The notes beneath the pieces are model-generated. The model was not told the DNA's origin and did no database searches. It saw only the letters and a list, made by a program, of their open reading frames with translations. Shown here piece by piece: positions 1-4,308 of a stretch of DNA of 6,266 nucleotides (positions are counted from its first letter, which is position 1; the number at the start of each line of letters is the position of its first letter). The stretch is from Spirochaetales bacterium (GTDB lineage Bacteria > Spirochaetota > Spirochaetia > Sphaerochaetales > Sphaerochaetaceae): NCBI GenBank assembly GCA_017614625.1, contig JAGABK010000110.1, positions 1 to 6,266 on the forward strand, written 5' to 3'. The position numbers and the translations under genes are program-made.

Positions 1-12
1 AGGGGTTAGAAA

Positions 13-372
13 ATGGACTTGATTAAGGCTATTGAACAGGAACAGATGAAGCAGGACGCCGAGAACTTCCACATTGGAGATACGGTCAAGGTTTACTTCA
101 AGATCATCGAAGGAAACACCGAGAGAATCCAGGTTTATGAAGGCGTTGTCATCGCAAAGAACAACACGGGACTCAGAAGGACATTCGTTGTCAGGAAGAT
201 TTCCTACGGCGTCGGCGTCGAGAGGATCTTCCCGCTGCACTCGCCGAGAGTCGAGAAGGTCGAGGTCGTAAGACGCGGCCGTGTCAGAAGGGCGAAGCTC
301 TACTATCTCAGGGACAAGGTCGGAAAGGCCGCCAAGGTTCCCGAGCAGATCCGCGGACACAAGGGGATCTGA
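13..372 (+). CDS. rplS: 50S ribosomal protein L19
   Basis: L19 is a large-subunit ribosomal protein located near the interface with the 30S subunit. The 119-residue product has the usual family length and is recognisable throughout: FHIGDTVKVYFKI near residues 19-31, RIQVYEGVVI near 38-47, the signature VRKISYGVGVERIFPLHSP near 60-78, and the basic stretch VRRGRVRRAKLYYLR near 86-100. The start is supported by AGGGG at bases 1-5, seven bases upstream of the ATG. In many bacteria rplS closes an rpsP-rimM-trmD-rplS operon; the upstream genes would lie outside this window. A strong intrinsic terminator follows 19 bases after the stop codon. The identification is secure. Confidence 0.98.
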   Translation: MDLIKAIEQEQMKQDAENFHIGDTVKVYFKIIEGNTERIQVYEGVVIAKNNTGLRRTFVVRKISYGVGVERIFPLHSPRVEKVEVVRRGRVRRAKLYYLRDKVGKAAKVPEQIRGHKGI

Positions 373-385
373 GTCCGGAAGACTC
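371..385 (+). other. small hairpin just after the rplS stop
   Basis: GAGTC (371-375) and GACTC (381-385) form a perfect 5-bp inverted repeat around a 5-base loop. It begins inside the rplS stop codon and lies just before the larger terminator hairpin. It has no T tract of its own. It may protect the 3' end of the rplS message or may be incidental; the stem is short. Confidence 0.3.
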
Positions 386-391
386 GTTTAC

Positions 392-421
392 ATGGGGATG
401 TCTATGCATCCCCGTTTTTTT
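392..421 (+). terminator. intrinsic terminator after rplS
   Basis: GGGGATG (394-400) pairs perfectly with CATCCCC (407-413) around a 6-base loop, and the stem can extend by a T-G wobble and an A-T pair. Seven consecutive T residues follow at 415-421. This is a textbook Rho-independent terminator for the rplS message. It ends only eight bases before the yraN start codon, so downstream genes must be expressed by read-through or from a promoter I cannot see. Confidence 0.9.
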
Positions 422-429
422 GATTCGGG

Positions 430-774
430 ATGGATACCGCGGCCAGAGGCAGTCATTGCGAGGCTCTCGTGGAGGTTTATCTCAGGGAATCCGGCTACAG
501 GATACTTGAGAGGAACTACAGGTGCGGATACGGGGAGATCGATGTGCTATCGCTTTCTCCGGAAGGTCTCCTGTGCGTGACCGAGGTCAAGAGCCTCCCG
601 CGCAGGTGGACGGCAGGTGACCTGGGCTACATGGTCAATGCCGCAAAGCTCATGAGGCTGAAGAGGACGCTGAGCCATTATCTTGCGGAGAACAGGGTTT
701 CCCACAAGGGGATCAGGTTCGACGTGGCGGCGGTGACCGGAGAGGAAGTGACATACTACAGCGGGGTGGTCTGA
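430..774 (+). CDS. yraN: YraN family (UPF0102) endonuclease-like protein
   Basis: This 114-residue protein matches the YraN/UPF0102 family, small proteins with a restriction-endonuclease-like fold whose cellular role is not well established. Visible motifs are the N-terminal RGxxxExL helix (E11), GYRILERNYRCGYGEIDVL near residues 22-40 with GEID (D38), and the TEVK strand near 51-54 (E52, K54). These correspond to the acidic and lysine residues of the PD-(D/E)xK nuclease superfamily. The usual length is about 115-130 residues. The start is fixed by an in-frame TGA at 421-423. There is no convincing Shine-Dalgarno: the only purine-rich bases, CGGG at 426-429, touch the ATG. The stop overlaps the next start by one base (TGATG), indicating translational coupling. 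Nuclease activity is inferred from the fold, not demonstrated. Confidence 0.88.
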   Translation: MDTAARGSHCEALVEVYLRESGYRILERNYRCGYGEIDVLSLSPEGLLCVTEVKSLPRRWTAGDLGYMVNAAKLMRLKRTLSHYLAENRVSHKGIRFDVAAVTGEEVTYYSGVV

Positions 775-1160
775 TGGAAGGAAAGAAGAAAAAGTCCAAG
801 GGAAAGAAGGGCGGCGCACCCGCCGCGGAAAGACAGCACATGAAGATGGAGGAGCTTGCCGTACCTCAGGTACAGGAGCCTCTCTTCACATGCGCCCTGT
901 GCGGAAAGCCCATCGAGTACATCGCCGAGGCGATTTCAGAGCCTGACGGAAGCTACAGCCACTTCGACTGCGTCATGGACAAGATCCGCAGACAGGAGAA
1001 CGTCTCGGAGAACGAGAAGCTCTCCTACATCGGCCACGGCTGCTTCGCCGTCTTCACCACGGGCGAGGACGGAAAGCTCGCCATCAGGACGAGGATCCAG
1101 TACGAATCGAAGGAGACCTTCGAGAGCGCCAAGAAATTCGTGGAGAGTACAAAGCAATGA
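774..1160 (+). CDS. conserved-looking hypothetical protein with CxxC/HxxC zinc-ribbon-like motif
   Basis: I do not recognise a named family for this 128-residue product. It starts with a lysine-rich, probably disordered tail (KKKKSKGKKGG near residues 4-14). Next comes a possible metal site, C40-A-L-C43 and H63-F-D-C66 with a 19-residue spacer, in a context (TCALCGKPI ... SHFDC) typical of small zinc ribbons. An alpha/beta C-terminal part follows, including SYIGHGCFAVF near 84-94. There is no signal peptide or membrane segment. The ATG overlaps the yraN stop, with GGGGTGG at 763-769 as a plausible ribosome site; M23 or M25 would be weaker alternatives. Its stop overlaps the coaD start (ATGA). 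The basic tail plus zinc ribbon would suit nucleic-acid or ribosome binding, but that is inference only. Confidence 0.82.
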   Translation: MEGKKKKSKGKKGGAPAAERQHMKMEELAVPQVQEPLFTCALCGKPIEYIAEAISEPDGSYSHFDCVMDKIRRQENVSENEKLSYIGHGCFAVFTTGEDGKLAIRTRIQYESKETFESAKKFVESTKQ

Positions 1161-1642
1161 GCAGGAAAATAGCCATGCTGCCGGGGACGTTCGATCCTCC
1201 GACGCTCGGACATCTTGACATAATCAAACGCGGAGCGGCCCTCTACGACAAGCTCTATGTCGTTGTTGCGGATAATGTTGCGAAGAAGACGCTGTTCTCG
1301 TCGGCAGAGCGCAAGCAGATGCTCGAGGAGCTTCTCTCGGAGTTCCCGAACATCGAGGTGCGCATCTGGGACAAGCTGGTCGTGGACTTCGCAAAGGCCA
1401 ACGACGTAGGCGTGATCCTGAGGGGCGTCAGGGCCATGAACGACTTCGGCTACGAGTTCGAGCTGGCCGTCTCCTACAAGCAGATGTACCCGGACGTGGA
1501 GGTGCTTTTCATCCCCACGAATCCCGAGTATTTCCTGGTCAGGAGCTCGGCCATAAAGGAAATGGCCGCCTTCGGCGCGGACATCTCGAAGATGGTTCCG
1601 CCGATGGTCGTGAGAAGGGTCGACGAAAAGATAAAGTGTTGA
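1157..1642 (+). CDS. coaD: phosphopantetheine adenylyltransferase
   Basis: CoaD transfers the adenylyl group of ATP to 4'-phosphopantetheine, giving dephospho-CoA and pyrophosphate, the penultimate step of coenzyme A synthesis in the cytosol. The 161-residue length is typical. The nucleotidyltransferase signature GTFDPPTLGH is at residues 10-19 (TxGH form of the HxGH motif). KK at 43-44 lies where substrate-binding lysine occurs, LRGVR is at 88-92, and YEFELA at 99-104. The C-terminal VRSSAIKEMAAFGADIS matches the family's SSxxKE...G segment. GGAGAG at 1142-1147 lies nine bases before the ATG, and the ATGA overlap couples it to the preceding gene. The following operon encodes acyl carrier protein, which receives its prosthetic arm from CoA, so proximity makes metabolic sense. 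The identification is secure. Confidence 0.97.
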   Translation: MSRKIAMLPGTFDPPTLGHLDIIKRGAALYDKLYVVVADNVAKKTLFSSAERKQMLEELLSEFPNIEVRIWDKLVVDFAKANDVGVILRGVRAMNDFGYEFELAVSYKQMYPDVEVLFIPTNPEYFLVRSSAIKEMAAFGADISKMVPPMVVRRVDEKIKC

Positions 1643-1652
1643 CTTAAACACT
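1635..1652. promoter_or_regulatory. perfect inverted repeat overlapping the coaD stop and the rpmF -35 box
   Basis: AGTGTT (1635-1640) and AACACT (1647-1652) are perfect inverted arms separated by six bases. The dyad spans the coaD stop codon (1640-1642) and the proposed -35 hexamer TTGACT. With no T tract it is a poor terminator. Its position would suit a repressor operator, but I cannot link it to a known regulator, and a 6-bp dyad could occur by chance. Confidence 0.35.
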
Positions 1653-1667
1653 GAATTACTATATTCT
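1639..1667 (+). promoter_or_regulatory. sigma70-type promoter for rpmF-acpP-rnc
   Basis: TTGACT at 1639-1644 is a near-consensus -35 box. The -10 element lies in CTATATTCT: either TATTCT at 1662-1667 (17-base spacer) or TATATT at 1660-1665 (15-base spacer). The region is markedly AT-rich compared with the flanking genes. Transcription would begin near 1672-1674, giving a leader of roughly 40 bases with AGAGGT (1698-1703) before rpmF. The -35 box overlaps the coaD stop codon. Confidence 0.72.
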
Positions 1668-1710
1668 CACAATGTTCGATTAAATTATTGTTGATACAGA
1701 GGTAAAACAA

Positions 1711-1893
1711 ATGGCAACACCGAAATATAAGACATCCAAGGCCAAGGCCGCATCCCGCAAGGCTGCCAACATGAGACTCCAGGCTCCCACACTGTGCAAG
1801 TGCACCAAGTGCGGTCAGCTCATTCTTCCTCATCGCGTCTGCCCGCAGTGCGGATACTACAAGGGTGTCCAGGTAGTTAATCCCGAGGAGTGA
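1711..1893 (+). CDS. rpmF: 50S ribosomal protein L32
   Basis: L32 is a small large-subunit ribosomal protein. The 60-residue product has the family's basic N-terminus (residues 1-22: MATPKYKTSKAKAASRKA and onward) and a zinc ribbon C31-x2-C34-x9-C44-x2-C47 ending in CPQCGYYKG. All four cysteines are present, so this is the zinc-binding (C+) form rather than the cysteine-less paralogue found in some bacteria. AGAGGT at 1698-1703 lies seven bases before the ATG, and a promoter is visible about 40 bases upstream. Translation ends with tandem stops TGA-TAA, and the last codons (GAGGAG, 1885-1890) double as the acpP ribosome site. The identification is secure. Confidence 0.97.
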   Translation: MATPKYKTSKAKAASRKAANMRLQAPTLCKCTKCGQLILPHRVCPQCGYYKGVQVVNPEE

Positions 1894-1896
1894 TAA

Positions 1897-2136
1897 ATGG
1901 ACAAGAACGAAGTATTTGAGAAAGTAAAGGCGATCATCGCCGACAAGCTCGCTGTTGATGAGAACTCAATCACCAGAGAGTCTTCCTTCGTCAACGACCT
2001 CAAGGCCGACAGCATGGACATCCTTGACCTGGTGAGCGGTTTCGAGGAGGAATTCGACATCACAATCCCGGATGAGAAGGGCAGAGCCTTCGAGACCGTC
2101 GGTGAGGCTGTTGATTATCTTTCCACGCTGGTCTGA
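1897..2136 (+). CDS. acpP: acyl carrier protein
   Basis: ACP carries growing acyl chains as thioesters on a 4'-phosphopantetheine arm during cytosolic type II fatty-acid synthesis. The 79-residue acidic protein has the standard four-helix length. The modification site is S39 in KADSMDILDLV, where DSMD replaces the commoner DSLD. The helix II-III region FEEEFDITIPDE follows near residues 49-60. GAGGAG (1885-1890), inside the end of rpmF, is spaced six bases from the ATG. Downstream, rnc begins within about 20 bases, so the two are cotranscribed. No fabD, fabG or fabF gene adjoins it, unlike many bacterial acpP loci. The identification is secure. Confidence 0.96.
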   Translation: MDKNEVFEKVKAIIADKLAVDENSITRESSFVNDLKADSMDILDLVSGFEEEFDITIPDEKGRAFETVGEAVDYLSTLV

Positions 2137-2148
2137 TTGATGTCCGGC

Positions 2149-2152
2149 AGGA
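2149..2152 (+). promoter_or_regulatory. ribosome-binding site favouring the rnc ATG at 2158
   Basis: AGGA at 2149-2152 lies five bases before the ATG at 2158. The alternative in-frame starts, TTG at 2137 and ATG at 2140, have no purine-rich site at a suitable distance and would need coupled re-initiation from the acpP stop (2134-2136). This favours 2158, although that ATG can be drawn into the base of the hairpin that follows. Confidence 0.5.
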
Positions 2153-2157
2153 ACACC

Positions 2158-2207
2158 ATGAAAGCTCCTTTCATTTCTGAAGACAGAAGAAAGGAGCTTT
2201 TGTTTTT
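2158..2207 (+). terminator. terminator-like or attenuator hairpin inside the start of rnc
   Basis: AAAGCTCCTTTC (2161-2172) and GAAAGGAGCTTT (2189-2200) are perfect 12-bp inverted arms. Inside them TTCTG (2175-2179) pairs with CAGAA (2184-2188) around the tetraloop AAGA, leaving only a 2-base bulge (2173-2174). The base can extend to include the ATG at 2158-2160 by A-T and G-T pairs. The 3' arm runs into TTTTGTTTTT (2198-2207), as in an intrinsic terminator. It lies in rnc codons 1-17, where the protein still looks RNase III-like. It may attenuate transcription into rnc, serve as an RNase III autoregulatory cleavage site, or hide the start codon. The structure is directly visible; its role is inferred. 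Confidence 0.75.
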
Positions 2208-2877
2208 CCAGGAGCGGAACGGACTCTCATTCTCCGACATCGCTCTGCTGCACAACGCTTTCATCCATTCCTCATACGCCAACGAGTCCAAGGCGGGCGT
2301 GAAGGACAACGAGAGGCTCGAGTTCCTCGGCGACAGCGTCCTTTCCGTCGTGGTCTCCGACTGGCTTTACAGCAACCTCTCCGTGAACGAGGGCGAGCTT
2401 ACGCGCATCCGCAGCCTCGTGGTGAGCGAGGACGCGCTGCATGAAGTGGCCCTGAAGCTCGGGCTGGACAGGCTCCTTCTGATCGGCCACGGCGAGGAGC
2501 TCACCGGCGGACGCACCAAGAAGGCCATCCTGGCCGACTGCACCGAGGCCCTTTTCGCCGCCGTCTACCTTGACATGGGCTTCGAGGCCGCGCGCGCGCT
2601 GATCCTTGCGAACCTCCTGCCGCAGCTGGAGGACGCCATAGGCAACCGCAGCCGCAAGGACTACAAGACGGAGCTTCAGGAATACGTGCAGAAGCGCTAC
2701 AAGAAGGTTCCCGTCTACACCATGACAGGGTCGAAGGGTCCGGAGCACGACCAGACCTTCTACTATACGGTCACTGTGAACAATGTGACTTACGGTCCCG
2801 CCGAGGGACACAACAGGAAGGACGCCGAGCAGAACGTGGCGCGTCTTGCCATTCAGGAGATAGGTTTCTCCTCCTGA
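2158..2877 (+). CDS. rnc: ribonuclease III
   Basis: RNase III cleaves double-stranded RNA and matures rRNA precursors and some mRNAs. From the ATG at 2158 the protein has 239 residues; starts at 2140 or 2137 would add six or seven. The catalytic domain carries NERLEFLGDS at residues 51-60 (E55 and D59 equivalent to E. coli E41 and D45) and ILADCTEAL near 124-132 (D127 and E130 equivalent to D114 and E117), so all metal ligands are present. A C-terminal double-stranded-RNA-binding domain runs from about 168 to the end (KTELQEYV, GPEHDQTF, NRKDAEQNVA). It is third in an rpmF-acpP-rnc operon. Its first codons contain a terminator-like hairpin. Its 3' end overlaps the oppositely oriented cca gene by 25 bases. 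Confidence 0.96.
   Translation: MKAPFISEDRRKELLFFQERNGLSFSDIALLHNAFIHSSYANESKAGVKDNERLEFLGDSVLSVVVSDWLYSNLSVNEGELTRIRSLVVSEDALHEVALKLGLDRLLLIGHGEELTGGRTKKAILADCTEALFAAVYLDMGFEAARALILANLLPQLEDAIGNRSRKDYKTELQEYVQKRYKKVPVYTMTGSKGPEHDQTFYYTVTVNNVTYGPAEGHNRKDAEQNVARLAIQEIGFSS
2853..2877. repeat. inverted repeat spanning the rnc/cca convergent stop overlap
   Basis: TCAGGAG (2853-2859) and CTCCTGA (2871-2877) are perfect inverted 7-base arms whose outer three bases are the cca stop (TGA on the minus strand) and the rnc stop (TGA on the plus strand). An alternative 6-bp stem, AGGAGA (2855-2860) with TCTCCT (2867-2872), has a 6-base loop. Neither strand has a clear T tract, so it is at best a weak bidirectional transcript end. 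Confidence 0.45.
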
Positions 2878-4229
2878 TCCGATCCGTTCAGTCTTATTTC
2901 GTAAAGCCTCAGTGCCTGTGAGAGCAGGGTGTCCCTGCTGTTCAGCGTGGGGTAGTCTATCACCATCTCCACAAGCTGGTTGAGGATGTCTCCCATGGTC
3001 TTGGACCGGGGGATGCCCGCATTTGCGAGGTCGTCTCCTGTTATGTCCAGGTCCTGCAAGGAGATGGGCTGGTTCTCAAGTTCGTGGATGCGCTCTATCA
3101 GGCCGTCATATTCCTCGACCTTGGCCCTGCCGTCGGATGCAATCTGGTCGCACCACTGGAGCTCGAAGAGGTTGTTTATGTTGTCCTTTCCGACCCTGCG
3201 GATGAGGCGCTTGACGGCGCCGTCCGTCCAATCGGGACGGTACCGTGTCATGTGGTTCTCGATTATGACGCAAACGTCGTCGGTGAAGCGGTTGGAGCAT
3301 TTGAGGCGCCTGAGCACCGTGCGGGCCAATTCAGCGCTTTTCATGTCATGGCCGTAAAAGCGCAGGAAGCCGTACGGATTTACGCTTATGCAGTCCGGCT
3401 TGGCAATGTCATGAAGAAGGCAGGCCATGCGCACGGTGAGGTTGTAGTCCAGCGAGGCCGAGGCGGCTACGGCCGTGTAGATGTGGTCCAGCACGTTGTC
3501 CGAACCGACCTTGGTCTGCGTTGTCTCACGGCAGCGTGAGAGCTCCGGAAGGATGATCTGTAGTATTCCCGTCTCCTCGAGAAGGCGCAGTCCGAAGACC
3601 GGATCCTTGGACATGAGCATCTTGGAAAGCTCGTCGTAAATCCTTTCCATGGAGACATATGCTATGTTTGCGCTGAGGGTCTTGGCTGCTTCGACGGTGG
3701 CCGGATCTGCCTTGAATCCGAGCTTGGAGCAGAAGCGCGCCAGGCGCATCATCCTCAGGGCATCTTCGGAGAAACGCTGCACCGGGTCGCCTATGGCGCG
3801 GATGATCCCGTTCTTCAGGTCTTCCTTTCCGTTGAAGAGGTCAATGACGGTCCCGTCCGTGCAGTCGGCTGCGAACGCGTTGACTGTGAAGTCGCGCCTT
3901 GAGAGGTCTTCCTCCAGGTCGCCGACGAACTTCACGCTGTCCGGGTGCCTGTTGTCGCTGTAGGCTCCCTCCGTGCGGAAGGTGGTCACCTCGTAGCTTT
4001 CTCCCTGGAACAGGACCGTCACCGTGCCGTGCTTGATGCCGGTGGGGATGACCTTACGGAATATGCCTATGACCTGTTCGGGGAGGGCGTCGGTGCAGAA
4101 GTCGAAATCGCTGTTCCGGATTCCCAGCAGGTGGTCGCGCACGGCGCCGCCGACGATGTAGAGGCTGAAGCCGTTTTCGCTGAACACAGAGGCGAATTTC
4201 CTGATTCTGTCCGGGACCGGATATTTCAC
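2853..4229 (-). CDS. cca: CCA tRNA nucleotidyltransferase / poly(A) polymerase family with HD domain
   Basis: This class II nucleotidyltransferase should add or repair the 3' CCA of tRNAs. From a GTG at 4229 it has 458 residues. The head shows VGGAVRD (26-32), the catalytic pair in SDFDF (D41, D43), GIKHGTV (64-70), EVTTFR (80-85), RRDFTVNA (111-118) and the base-selecting EDALRMMR (155-162; D156, R159). An HD domain follows, with H249, LLHDIAKP (271-278; H273, D274) and YGHD (292-295). CCA-adding enzymes and poly(A) polymerases share these motifs, so the exact activity is not certain. The GTG places VGG at the usual distance from the N-terminus, but no Shine-Dalgarno precedes it. The open frame continues to ATGs at 4310 and 4424, which would run into ileS and add unconserved residues. 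The gene converges on rnc and diverges from ileS. Confidence 0.92.
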   Translation of the reverse strand: MKYPVPDRIRKFASVFSENGFSLYIVGGAVRDHLLGIRNSDFDFCTDALPEQVIGIFRKVIPTGIKHGTVTVLFQGESYEVTTFRTEGAYSDNRHPDSVKFVGDLEEDLSRRDFTVNAFAADCTDGTVIDLFNGKEDLKNGIIRAIGDPVQRFSEDALRMMRLARFCSKLGFKADPATVEAAKTLSANIAYVSMERIYDELSKMLMSKDPVFGLRLLEETGILQIILPELSRCRETTQTKVGSDNVLDHIYTAVAASASLDYNLTVRMACLLHDIAKPDCISVNPYGFLRFYGHDMKSAELARTVLRRLKCSNRFTDDVCVIIENHMTRYRPDWTDGAVKRLIRRVGKDNINNLFELQWCDQIASDGRAKVEEYDGLIERIHELENQPISLQDLDITGDDLANAGIPRSKTMGDILNQLVEMVIDYPTLNSRDTLLSQALRLYEIRLNGSDQEEKPIS

Positions 4230-4245
4230 AACGCTATTGTAATGC

Positions 4246-4274
4246 TTGTTGCTCCGTGTGAAAAGTATTATGAT
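4246..4274 (+). promoter_or_regulatory. probable ileS promoter in the cca-ileS divergent gap
   Basis: TTGTTG (4246-4251) and TATGAT (4269-4274), separated by 17 bases, fit a sigma70 promoter, with transcription starting near 4281 and a leader of roughly 28 bases. The gap (4230-4308) is the most AT-rich part of the window. On the minus strand CATAAT (4272-4267) could be the -10 of a cca promoter, overlapping the ileS -10, but its -35 is weak. The short leader leaves no room for a T-box. Confidence 0.5.
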
Positions 4275-4308
4275 TACACAGTTATATTTTACATATGGAG
4301 TTGAAAAC

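Noticed and set aside
861..873. 13-base palindrome GTACCT-C-AGGTAC in the hypothetical gene
   Set aside because: It lies mid-gene with a one-base centre, so it cannot form a useful RNA hairpin, and nothing nearby suggests an operator. It is probably a chance palindrome.
2200..2202. TTG at 2200 as the true rnc start, leaving the hairpin outside the gene as a plain terminator
   Set aside because: AAGGAG (2191-2196) is only three bases away, too close for a normal ribosome site, and the residues encoded across the hairpin (ISEDRRKELLFFQ) look like the genuine N-terminal helix. Not fully excluded.
3084..3539. Plus-strand open frames within the cca gene
   Set aside because: They lie antisense to a well-supported CCA/poly(A) polymerase-family gene, lack ribosome sites and show no recognisable motifs.
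4230..4308. T-box riboswitch upstream of ileS
   Set aside because: T-box leaders regulate ileS in some bacteria, but the gap is only 79 bases and holds no specifier stem, T-box sequence or terminator hairpin.
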